From Scilla litardierei (Eukaryota; Streptophyta; Magnoliopsida; Asparagales; Asparagaceae): a DNA stretch of 64,000 nucleotides. Shown in pieces: positions 54,376-64,000 of the stretch. The position numbers and the translations under genes are program-made. The stretch is from contig CM061142.1 in assembly GCA_030789695.1 (NCBI GenBank), forward strand, positions 148,387,266 through 148,451,265. Direction: 5' to 3'. Under the pieces are notes generated by a model. The model ran no database searches, was not told the DNA's origin, and saw only the letters and a list, made by a program, of their open reading frames with translations. Position 1 is the first letter of the stretch, and each line of letters begins with the position of its first letter.

Positions 54376-56192
54376 TGTTGAGTATTGGACTTCTCCCTAC
54401 TTGGTGTTAATGATGAGCAAACATAAATACTTGTGACTAATCCCCTATTTTGCAGTTAATCCATTGTCTAAGCTTACTATGAAGATCAACTAGCAATGGA
54501 TGACTCACAAACGTGATTAAAGGCAAATGATATGAATTGGATGATCGTAGATTGATGATTGAAGCTCCGTAAAGACTTCAAGCTCATACGATGGAAAGAA
54601 GAGATTATTCGTCAATGTAATTTTTCTTTTATCTCTTCTAGTATGTAGCTTAGAAGTAGAACTATGATGGAGCACTCACACACATCTACTTTCAGTCATA
54701 GGACACCTCTAGACCTTTGTCCTTTAATCGCAATTCAATTCTCTTTTGTTTGTGCTAGGATTGTTAATAACAGCCGACTGCTTAACAGTTTGCAGTCGCT
54801 TGTCTCAAAAACAGTCGACTGTGTTTTATTCTACAGTCGCCTGTTATGCACAGACTATTACAATGCAGTTTTTGGGTCCTCTCTGATTATCTCGCACAGG
54901 CTACTATTGAACGTTTATCAGGTGCATGTCTTAGCGACAGTCGACTGTGAATGGTTCATCAGTCGCATGTCTCTCCTTGCCCAAACTCTGTTTGATCCGA
55001 TTCCTACGGCCAGTCGACTTATGCTGTATATACAGTCGACTGTATATTAGATCAGTCGACTGTCTATGCTGCAACAGTCGCCTGTCTGTAAGTCTATTCT
55101 TTGACTTAGCTCTCTGGAAATTTCTCCTGTCTGTGACAGTCGTCTGTTTAAGGTTATATAGTCGCATGCTCTGATTAACAGTCGACTGTGTTCCTTGCAT
55201 CAGTCGTCTGTCCTGTATCTTGTGAGATTTCCAGTATTTCATCTAACTTACTCTTCTCTCGGCCAGTCGCCTGTCGAAGTATGTACAGTCGCCTGTTGGT
55301 TTTACAGACGACTGTCTTGGCTTCATCAGTCGACTGTCCACGTGGTAAGTTACCGTTATGAATTCTCACCTACCCTTGCTGACTGTGCAGCAGTCGACTG
55401 TGGTTTGTTCATCAGTCTCCTGTCGCAAGTTTAGATTATAGCCGTTGAGATTTTTCTCATGGATTTCGATTGGGTTTTTGTCTAAACTGTTTTGCAGATT
55501 TGAGAAAGCTATAAATAGAGCTTCTACTGTTTCATTGGTAGGTTACTTATTCATTGCAAAATCTTTCAAGCTTTCATTTCCAAAGATCAAAGCTTTCAAA
55601 TCCAAAGCCCTAAGTATTTCCAAATCTGATTCTCTTACTCTCCAACCTAGAACCAAAGATTGATCCTCTAGGCATTTGGTGCAGTCAAGAGAAAGGGCTT
55701 TCCTCCTCTCTTCCAAGAGAGTTCTTCAACACACATCACACTTCTCCTTCAAGTTCTACTTCAAGGCATAGGTGATTGTAAGTGTTGCTTTCAGATTTCA
55801 TAACTTCATTATTTGAATTGTGCTCTCGGTTGTGAGAGTGGTTTTTGCTTGCTCCCTGGTTGTGGGAGTCAAGGACATCGATTGTATTCGATTGCACTTG
55901 TAGGGTTGCTACAAGTGGGTTTTTAAGGAACCTCAAGTTAGGGTTCTAACTTGAGTATCCGGTGGTATCCGGGTGGTAGGGACGTAGGATTACCGGGAAC
56001 AAGTCGGGAGTTGACTTGGGTAATCTGAACCCTTGAAACATAACTGCGTTTGCGTGTGTTTCTCTTTAGGTTGTTTTCTATTCTGCACTATTTGTTGGAT
56101 TGCATTTTATTTGGCGTAAATTCCTATTAAATTTGCATAAACACTATTCAACCACCACTTCTAGTGTTTTCCCCATAGACAGGATCCTTACA
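54376..56192 (+). repeat. 3' LTR of the outer Sirevirus
   Basis: The 1817-bp partner of 31269-33086 ends at the target copy GGTAT (56193-56197). Several palindrome sites differ from the 5' copy by single bases, as expected from neutral decay. Confidence 0.95.
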
Positions 56193-57824
56193 GGTATCCC
56201 CTCTACTGCGAGTTGTATATGGAAATGAACTCTTTTGTCTAGTTATTGAATTAATCATAGGGTGAGGTTTTGCACCGGATGTGGACACATATCCCCTACC
56301 GTCATTGTGCATGATAGGACTACCAATCGTGTGGAAAAAAACCAACTGTCGTTGTGACTCAATATACGACAGGTGCAAGATGCACAACAATATGTCGCCA
56401 ACCTTCCTTCATGACACTATCATGGATAGAAGTTAGGTCATTACCTGGAGTCTCTAATCTAGGCCCAACTGTTGTTGGTGCAATAGATAACTTAAATCAA
56501 CCCCAACAGTCATTGACTATTAAATCTAATTAACCACGAAGGGGGAGACCAATTTTATTGATAATGACATATCCAAGGCAAAACGCTAATTGATAATTCA
56601 AAGGCTAAATAAAAACAATTCATCCATACTCAAACCACAATAAGGTTGAACACATGCCCTAGATGAAAAATACTCAAACATAGAGATATGCATCATAAGA
56701 TCCATCATACAAATCATTGCACAAAAGATATTCATGAGCATCACAAAATAAATATAGAAGATACAAAACTTAGCTTCAATTGAATCAACTAAGAATCTAC
56801 AAAAAAGGCTTCAATTCGATACAAAGTTTCAATGAAGAAAGAACTAAACTAAACCCTAGAAGACGTTAGCCAAAATGGCGGTTAAAACCCCACAAAAACT
56901 CCCCTTTAATTCGTGTATAAATCAAGTATAAATACCCCCTCAAAACCATAACCAACTGGGCCAAATTTTGGCCCAGATTTAGCAGAAAAATCAGTCACAC
57001 AACCGTGTCACTATAATACAAAAAATTCTGAACTGCAGCCTTACCTTCCAGAAAATGTATAAAATTGCTCCGAGCTCAGAAAAATACAAATAAATATGCA
57101 TTGGAAAGTCACAAGATGATCTTCAACTAAAAAATAAGATAGAATAAAAATAATAATGAAATCATGAGTAGATCTTCAATCTTTGCAATTCTGTGAATTT
57201 CACTACTCGTCCTTTAGCTTTAGAGGGGACACGATCATGTGGCTCCTCCTACACGACCGTGTCACTATCTTTTCTTGGTGACATGTTCATGTGAGAGATG
57301 ACACGACCGTGTCATTGAAATTTTTAGAAGAGGAGATCCTGTTAAAACAGTCACACGGTCGTATCGGGGGCGACACTACCGTGTCGGGGCGACACGATCG
57401 TGTGACATCTCTTTAATGCTCTTCCTCCAGCACTCATACGGTTGTGTTACTTGGTTGTGTCGCTTCTTTCTTATTGTTCTCCCTCATACGACCATGTGGA
57501 ATAACATACATGGTCATGTGGCTGCTTCCAATGATTTCTGCTACCAGTGTCATGCACAGGCCATGTGTGATAGTACACACAATCGTGTAGGGTTAGTTTT
57601 CTTCAATTCTTATTTATTTTGATTCCTTTTCTTCCCCTCGCTTTGTCTCTTCACTTCTTGACTCTAAATAGCTTCAAATAGTTAGATATCAACCTAAAAT
57701 ACACAGAAAGACCCAAAGAGTGAAAAGGAACAGAAATATGATGAAATGATACAGAAAGTGGGATTTTATGTGATGTAATGCATGAATAACCCACACTATA
57801 AATGCATAAAATAAAAACTTATCA
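56193..57824 (-). repeat. Left LTR of non-autonomous element 2, second part
   Basis: Resumes after the Sirevirus with GGTATCCCCT and matches 61893 onward until the right LTR is cut at 62356. It ends AACTTATCA at 57824, next to a minus-strand polypurine tract (CCCCCCAAGCT on the plus strand). TATTTATA (minus strand) lies at 56927-56934, downstream of the palindrome array. The full LTR would be about 1.8 kb. Confidence 0.82.
57235..57600 (-). promoter_or_regulatory. Array of ACACGACCGTGT-type palindromes in the LTR
   Basis: About ten full or partial copies of ACACGAYCGTGT (for instance ACACGACCGTGTC near 57273 and GACACGATCGTGTGAC near 57402), with decayed forms such as CATACGACCATGTG. On the minus strand they lie upstream of the TATA-like box, as in element 1, but the motif is different. 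Confidence 0.7.
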
Positions 57825-60600
57825 AAATCCCCCCAAGCTAAACTCTTCCTTATACTTAAGGAAGACAAAGAGAGAGTAATGAAGGGAGATATGCATGCAA
57901 TGAATGAATGATATCAAGACAGAGAGATTAAGCATCATATACATCGGTAAGTGAAAATTTCTGATTTGAAAATAATAAACACGTCAACTACTCTCTATCA
58001 ACCAAGACATAGCCTAGAGCAGTGTTTCTCATAAAACACAACACACAATATACACAGTTACGGTTGTGTTCAAATCCTTAGACATTTCCTCTATCCCACA
58101 TTCGTTTATTGAAATGGGAATCGATGTTACGCAATAAGCAAAAGAAGAGTTAGTGTCGTGTAATGGCATATGAATCTATCAAGGAAGTGGCCCTCGCAAC
58201 ACGCTATTGTTCCATGATTTGTGGGGTTGCTAACTTCACTCATGTTTTTATATATCAGTTCATTTTTATTTCTCTCTCTTTTTTTCTTGGAATCCTAATT
58301 GGTTCGTGTATAGAGTGTTGGGTCAATGACTCCTAAATCAGACGACCTTAAGACATTGGGTCAAGAAGGACCCCTCGGACCTACTAGCTCAAACCAACTA
58401 TGAATTTTTATTTTATGCATTCCCCAAGCTAAACTTTTCAGCGTGAATCCCCAATGCTTCCTAAGGCACGAGGACTCTGCTATCAACATAGATGGAAGAA
58501 CGATGCATACTTATTCACATATTTTTTTATATTTTCTCATTTCCTAATTTTTCAAATATAAATGAGCTAGGTGAACACCACTCCTCGGCACTAGAATAAG
58601 CATGTTGTTATCCAAATCCTATCATATTACTAGCCATTACACTTAATTAAAACTTCTATGATACATGCATAAAGTGGATACCCAAGAAAAATGTAACCTA
58701 CACCATTTCCAGTACTTATAGCTTAGAGACTATGAACACAATCATAAAAGGCATATTATAATGAAGTCTTACGCTAAAATTAGACTCCATGCCTATATCA
58801 AGGTCAATGTTGAGAAATTAGACAGAAAGATATAAATATGAAAACTTGTCACAAAAAGTGCATGCATATAGAACTTGACACTCATGGAATTCTTGATATA
58901 ATGATGTGTGTGTGTGTGTATTATATATGTGTGTGATTTGAATGTATGAATGTCATGATATGCATGAGGATGCATAGGTGAATGAAAAAGAATAATGCAT
59001 GAGAAAAATTTGAAAAGGAAGTGAAAAACAAGAAAATAGGACTTAAATGCAACTAAAATGATGTGCATGAGATGCAAATGCATGGAAATTCACCTCACCC
59101 AAGCTTGAATTACCCCAATGCGATAAGAATTGGAAATTGGGGGATAGAAATGTGGGGGGGGGGGTAAGGAGAGGAAAATGGTGGATGCAAAAAAAATGGA
59201 CCTAATATAAACATGCAATGAGTATGCTTATGATGTCAGAAGGATGTACATGATGCACTCTTTATTTTTTTTTCTTGTTTTTTTTTGAATGCATGAAAGA
59301 AAAAATTAAAACAAAAATGGATGAAGTGCATGAAGGATGAAAATAAAAAAGAAATGCATGAAAAATAGAGTGAAAAGAGTGCATGGGTGCATGGGAATGA
59401 TTCTAAATGCATGAAAAATGATGATATGCATGAGGGTATCTCCCCCAAGCATGAATGAAGCACTGCCCTTAAAATGGTGAGGAGATGAATATGAGGGCTC
59501 AAGTAATGGGGGTGATAGAAGAAATATAATGAATTACTGGATATGATGAGAATGTGGCTTAATGCAAGCGAAAGATAATGCAAGAAAAATGCACATGATG
59601 AGGCGTAAAAGCATGCAATAAAAATAATAAAATGGTGAAAATGCCCTTAAATGCATCTAGTATGGTGATGCAATGAAAATGCATGATATCTCCTCCCCCA
59701 AGCTGGAATGAAACATCGCCCTAAATGAAATAGAGAATTAGAAGGTGAGGGCCTATGTGTGTGGGAGCTCTCTGGGGTGGTAGAGTCGTATATATGAGGC
59801 TAAGGCAAAGAGTGGCCAATATAGTTCATGTTAGAGTTTTGGAGTCATGATGATTTTGTTTGTCCACAGAATGAAGGGGTGGGATTTATTATTTGATTTT
59901 AATCCTAAAAATTCTAAATAATCCTAATACGTTCCCTTCACTATTGAGAGGAGACGAGTTTATTCAGGCAACTACCCTAGAAAACATATAAAATTCTACA
60001 CTACTAGATTAGAGTACACGTATTCGAAAGGCAAATCTCTGATCTTTATTGATGCAAGAATATGTTCCATCTGCACTTTTCATGGCTATGCTAACAGGTT
60101 TACTCCACGAATGCCATCGAATCCTAGCAACGCGACTCCCATTATATCTCAAATGAATCCACCTGTATCCTACAAGAAACAAGCCGCGCCAATCCAATGT
60201 GAAAATTTATTCCCTAAAATGAAACTATCCCAAAGGTAATCGTCGAAATAAATTGGAAAAATTGAAATAGGGTGATGAATACTTTCTGAGAATGATTTAC
60301 TGCTCTCTACACAAGATACGACCAAGTCCTCGATCCTCTCTTTAATGAACTGATCTCCAGGAGGTGGTACAACCCAACATACTTCTGTTAAAAGTTTTCA
60401 TGTATCCTGCGAGAGGTATGTTGTGTCAACAAAATATGAATCTAAAGGATTATGAAATAAATTATGAGAATCAAAAGTGGAGTTTGTGGAGTTCAGAAAT
60501 TCTCCCTGAGTGGGCTCGTCATGCTCAGGTGGATGCCTTGCCTATGACAAAATAGATAGGGCTACAGAGGCAACTGTGGAGGTGAAAAATGCTTCGAGCC
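57825..60600 (-). other. Internal non-coding region of non-autonomous element 2
   Basis: It has no gag or pol. Words of the form CCCCCAAGCT (AGCTTGGGGG on the sense strand) occur near 57830, 58422, 59098, 59442 and 59695, the first being the polypurine tract. Low-complexity stretches rich in ATGCATGA lie at about 59260-59660. A TG run near 58905 and a G-run near 59153-59163 are simple repeats. The stretch 59950-60330 is similar to 14770-15130 of element 1. Confidence 0.6.
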
Positions 60601-60640
60601 CTCTGAAATTAATTGTCATATTCATGCTTGCATGCACATC

Positions 60641-61126
60641 CTACTCATCAATGTGCACAAGCTCTATGGTCTCCTCGATGCTCTCACATAGCTCGTAATG
60701 GGGAATCCCATCAAAAGAAAAGGGTGTTGTGTGCTCTTCAATGTCAGAAATCATGCTCTCGTCCAAGTACACCTCACACATGTCTTTGTCAGAATAGAAG
60801 CACATCATGTTTCCCATAAGCCTAACAGATGTCACACTATCCATATCATCGTCATTTGAGGTGTAGCAGTGGATGGGGTCGTCGACGTGACGTGCTTCAG
60901 TGGTATCACCCGCATAAGAGGAGGAATCTATATCAGAATCAACAAAGTGTTGTTTAAATAGAATACCTTCCATGATGCAAGTGGCCGGTGATGCATTAGA
61001 TGTAGCAACATCTTCCATTGTAGAATTAGATTCTCCTTCGCCATACCATGGAAGGATGGTAGAAGTATGTATCGAGCCAAATGGTCCTTCTAGATGTCCA
61101 AATGGTCTTTCCAGATTCTCTCCCAT
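60641..61126 (-). pseudogene. Degraded relative of the acidic ORF of element 1 (161 aa to stop)
   Basis: An acidic ORF starting MGENLERPFG in the same position as the 403-residue ORF of element 1. It ends in TAG where element 1 has GAG: the words around it are HIDE-stop-DVHAS here and TIEEDIHVS there. Similarity continues past the stop, so I take it as a nonsense mutation. The N-terminal DQSAQ repeats of element 1 are absent. Downstream DNA shares the CTCCCTGAGTGGG stretch with element 1. Function unknown. Confidence 0.5.
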
Positions 61127-61699
61127 GTCGGTGTAATCTTAGAGATCTAACCCCATGGATTCTGTTCAGGCTGCCCTTGTAGTTGGGAATCTAGCTCAAA
61201 TTGTGGGTAGTCTATTTAAGGTGGGTATCGATCAATGTGGTGGAGAAGGAGTATTGTATGGCCTTGTGTTGAAAGGAAATTTTCTAAAAGAAGTTCAAGG
61301 CTTGATTTTTCTAGAGGAAGTGGAGGTGTATATGTTCGGGGGTATTGATAGGAGGGGTCGGGGCAGTGGTTGTGGGTATATGAAAATGGGTGGTATGAGT
61401 GGGTATTGTATTAGCAATAAATGGACATGTGCCCCTGCATCCCACAGATCTCACAACTTGCTACAACCTGCGAAAATAGTAATATCCTCCCATCTGAGCG
61501 ATGTGTGGCATCAAGGCATCGAAATTTGGCATCCACATTGTAATTCCAAATGCACCTGGTAACTCAAATAAGAGAACTTGGAAGTGATCGTCAGTAAAAC
61601 AAATAAGTAGCAAAAATGTGGAGGGGGTTGTCTTTTATTATTATTATTTTAATTTTTTTTGTAGTCTAACAAACCTAGGGATAAGCTAATATCAATAAA
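61127..61699 (-). other. 5' internal leader of non-autonomous element 2
   Basis: Lies between the primer site and the acidic ORF on the minus strand. A plus-strand ORF (61155-61562) has no recognisable domain and is antisense to the element. TTATTATTATTTT-rich DNA near 61637 resembles the corresponding place in element 1. Confidence 0.45.
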
Positions 61700-61727
61700 A
61701 AACCTCCATGGCAAAACGCTAAAAAAT
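61700..61727 (-). other. Decayed tRNA-Asp primer site
   Basis: The minus strand reads TTTTTTAGCGTTTTGCCATGGAGG next to the LTR. Compared with the intact site of element 1 (TTTTTGGCGCCGTTGCCGGGGAGG), most differences are G-to-A or C-to-T, the direction expected from methyl-cytosine loss. Confidence 0.65.
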
Positions 61728-62356
61728 TGATGTGAGTTTTACATTTATACTGCAAGCATACGTTGTTGTAGTAGCTTACGAGTCAAACACATGGAGGTGT
61801 CTGACTGAGTGCTAGCTGATCATATGGTATATTTAGCTACGCATGTATGTTTATAAAGGGAAAATAAAGCTGAAAGAAAAGCTCTAGGACCAGGTATCCC
61901 CTAGACTATGAGTTGAATATGGAAATGAACTCTTTTGTCTAGTTATTGAATTAATCCTAGGGTAAGGTTGTTGCACCTGATGTAGACACATATCCCCTAC
62001 CGTCATAACACATGATAGAACTACCTATCGTATGGCAAAACCAACTGTCGTTGTGAATCGACATACGCCAGGTGCTTGACACACAAAAATATCTCCACAA
62101 CCTTCCTTCATGCCACTATAGTGAATATAAGTTAGTCATTGCCTGAGGCTCTAATCTAGGCCCAACTATCGTTTGGATCAATAAAGATATTGAAAACCCT
62201 AGATCAACCCCAACTGTCGTTGGCCATTAGATCTAATTAACCATGAAGGGGAAGACCAATGTTTATGGGTAATGACATATCCAAGGAAAAAACCTAATTG
62301 ATAATTCAAAGGCTAAACAAAAACAATTCATCCATACTCAAACCACAATAGGGTTC
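61728..62356 (-). repeat. Right LTR of non-autonomous element 2, truncated by an insertion
   Basis: Starts TGATGTGAG like 31098. It shows the uninterrupted form of the Sirevirus target (CTAGGACCAGGTATCCCCT near 61885) and follows the left LTR until ACCACAATAGGGTTC, where another LTR begins. The remainder should lie beyond the window. Confidence 0.82.
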
Positions 62357-63704
62357 TGTTGGATCTCCTGTCACACCAAATACACTAGAGGGGGTGAATA
62401 GTGTATATCACGACGAAATTGCAAAATTAAAAGTAACTAAAAATTGCAATAAGAGTGCGGAAGTAAATAACACAATCCACAAAATATCAAACACAACCAC
62501 AGAGATTTATCCTACTTGGGATCATTGTGATCCTACGTCCAGTGCTCTACCCCGTAGAGATTTCATTCCACTATAGCACTTGATCCCCTGCCATCAATCA
62601 ACATATAAAGATGCCAACACTTCCCGTATTGCAAACTTGTACAATCTCTTCAATAAGAGATTCATCACATAAAAAAGAAAGAGTATGAAACAATATAACT
62701 TATTGCCTTGATAATGTGGGAATTATAGCTCAAGGATGGTGATGGAATCTCCAAGGTTCTTGATATGAATTGTGGTAGAACACTCTTGGAAATTGGACTT
62801 TCTAAAGGGGCAAAATTTCTGCAGAGGTTTCCCAATGAAAATCTGAAAATCACACACTTTCTATATAGAGAAAATAAACTTAAGAAAAGATAATGTGAGT
62901 GAAATTTCGTGTTTTTAGACAGAAGTCTTGGGGTATATTTATAGCCCCTTGGGGTATATTTATAGCCCAAAAAGTTAGTTTTTAAACGTTTAACAACTGT
63001 TCAAATTTTCAAAAAACTCTGATAAATTTTTGTCAAAAGTACTTGACTAATGGATGGTACTGGTCGACTAATTGTTGTGCTACTTGGAATTTTGACTGTT
63101 GAGTCAACCATTCACGAAAGGTCACTAGAAACTGCCAAAAACTGACAAACGGTCAAATTTTTGTCCGTTTGTGGTAGTTTAACTACCTTTGGATGGTTAT
63201 AGAAGTTGAATTTAAATTTGAAAAAAATAGCTGTTGGAATAACTATTTAAATAATTCACTAGCGGACTAACAACTTCTATTGGTCAACTAAAAATTTGAA
63301 ATTTAGGAATTTGTGAAATAATGATCCCGATGACCTAAAAATAAGTTTGAAAAATTTTTGGAATTTTCTGAATATTTAAATAATTAAACTATTCGACTAA
63401 TTTGGTCATTGAGTTCATTTTTTTAGAACGGACCCTAAATAATTAAGATAGCTCATCATCAAGGCTTTTACATTCTAAGTATATGCAAGAGAAAAGATAA
63501 ATATTACATCTCCTTTTATAAGATACAAAACCTCATCGATATGCTTCTTAAAGTAGATGCTTCTTGCAATATGTAGTCTTGAGGATTGTCTTTATCAAAA
63601 TGTGTAATATTTTGAGCTATAAAATCTGCATAGATAAAGTTAGTACACATAGAATAATATATGTGTATAATCAAAACCTTTTGAGGAGTTGTGAGTTTCC
63701 AACA
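62357..63704 (-). repeat. 3' LTR of a minus-strand copia (Sirevirus-like) element
   Basis: The 1348-bp segment has TGTTGGATC at the left edge and TTTCCAACA at the right. On the minus strand a polypurine tract (AAAAATGGGGAGAA) precedes TGTTGGAAAC, and the LTR ends in CACCCCCTCTAGTG...GATCCAACA, a Sirevirus-type end. GACGTAGGATCAC near 62540 (minus strand) matches a word in the leader hairpins of the other Sireviruses. GGTCGACTAA and GGTCAACTAA sites lie at 63060-63420. The presumed target copy is GGTTC (62352-62356); its partner is outside the window. Confidence 0.7.
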
Positions 63705-64000
63705 TTCTCCCCATTTTTGAAGATTTTACAAATATTGAATATAATATGAGAAATTATGATAAGATGATTCCCCCCCAGTATATGTGTAATACCCAGTATC
63801 CCTATATACATATATATGTAGGTATTTTTGGGCGTAGATAAGTTCGTATGATTTTTAGGGAGTATGCCCGTATTTTTCTTAAATTATTTTGGTCTAGGAA
63901 TTTATTTTAAAATATTTTAAAATCATTACTTGAATTTAGTATATGTGAGTATTTGGAGAAATACATGTATTTGGAGTGTATGAAGTATTTCTTCATGTAT
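63705..64000. other. Right edge: polypurine tract, then a possible further LTR start
   Basis: 63705-63718 is the polypurine tract of the copia element on the minus strand. TGTAATACCCAGTA at 63786 looks like the start of a gypsy LTR, but no end, primer site or partner is visible, so this is weak. Confidence 0.3.

Larger units (their letters stand above)
31269..56192 (+). mobile_element. Outer Sirevirus-type Ty1/copia element
   Basis: Two LTRs (1818 and 1817 bp) flank a primer site for initiator Met-tRNA, gag, pol in copia order (protease, integrase, RT, RNase H), an accessory gene in the place where some Sireviruses carry an env-like gene, four GGGGGAG tracts and a final polypurine tract. The target duplication is GGTAT (31264-31268, 56193-56197). 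Without the nested element it is about 12.4 kb. Gag, pol and accessory gene each carry in-frame stops. By eye the LTRs differ at about 45 sites plus one 1-base indel, so it is older than the element nested in it. Confidence 0.95.
31098..62356 (-). mobile_element. Non-autonomous LTR retrotransposon 2, twice interrupted
   Basis: This minus-strand element is related to non-autonomous element 1. Its left (3') LTR is 31098-31268 plus 56193-57824, split by a Sirevirus with the duplication GGTAT. The internal region is 57825-61727. Its right (5') LTR starts at 61728 and is cut at 62356 by a minus-strand copia LTR, so the right end lies outside the window. The two LTRs share the TGATGTGAG start, CAAACACATGGAGGTGT and the GGTATCCCCT stretch that marks the Sirevirus target. 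No gag or pol is present. The primer site is decayed. Confidence 0.8.

Noticed and set aside
61155..61562. Plus-strand 135-residue ORF in element 2
   Set aside because: Antisense to the element and without a matching ORF in element 1; likely fortuitous.
1..64000. tRNA, rRNA or other structural RNA genes
   Set aside because: I saw no cloverleaf-like sequence with promoter boxes and no rRNA-like blocks; the tRNA-like words present are primer-binding sites. A tRNAscan-SE/Infernal run would be decisive.

Overview
This window is about 64 kb of plant nuclear DNA made almost entirely of nested LTR retrotransposons. I found no host protein-coding gene, rRNA or tRNA gene. The assignment to a flowering plant rests on the element types: Ty1/copia elements of the Sirevirus kind (initiator-Met primer site, long LTRs, CCHC Gag, repeated GGGGGAG tracts before the 3' LTR), a Ty3/gypsy element of the Tat kind (two RNase H domains), a chromovirus-like LTR, and elements primed by tRNA-Asp as in Athila. 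The species cannot be read from the sequence.

Layout, left to right. 1-3827: end of a gypsy element (internal 3' DNA, then a 2.46-kb LTR) that landed in a copia LTR, whose last 38 bp survive at 3828-3865. 4484-26289: a Tat-type gypsy element (about 11.9 kb before interruption) with decayed gag-pol and an 80-bp minisatellite in its 3' non-coding region. Its reverse transcriptase is split by a minus-strand non-autonomous element (8852-18718), which in turn holds a solo Sirevirus LTR (11742-13466). 26386-27623: a minus-strand copia-like LTR holding a hAT-type MITE. 31098 to 62356 and beyond: a second minus-strand non-autonomous element. Its left LTR is split by a 12.4-kb Sirevirus (31269-56192), whose accessory gene is in turn split by a younger, nearly intact 12.5-kb Sirevirus (40566-53055). 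62357-63704: a further minus-strand copia-type LTR.

The insertions are supported by target-site duplications: GATGC, ATATC, GGTAT, GACCT and an imperfect 8-bp duplication at the hAT element. LTR divergence counted by eye agrees with the nesting: about 16 differences in 1754 bp for the inner Sirevirus, and about 45 in 1817 bp for the outer one.

The most interesting signal is regulatory. Each Sirevirus carries a family-specific array of short palindromes upstream of the TATA box in its LTR. The same motif family recurs inside the element, directly upstream of the accessory gene, ahead of a stretch that resembles a cellular-gene 5' leader. The two minus-strand elements have their own, different palindrome arrays upstream of their TATA-like boxes. 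In addition, the transcribed part of the Sirevirus LTRs contains a series of hairpins whose stems differ between families by paired, compensating changes. I read this as an accessory-gene promoter sharing its control elements with the LTR promoter, plus a structured RNA leader. Both are inferences that need the tests given below.
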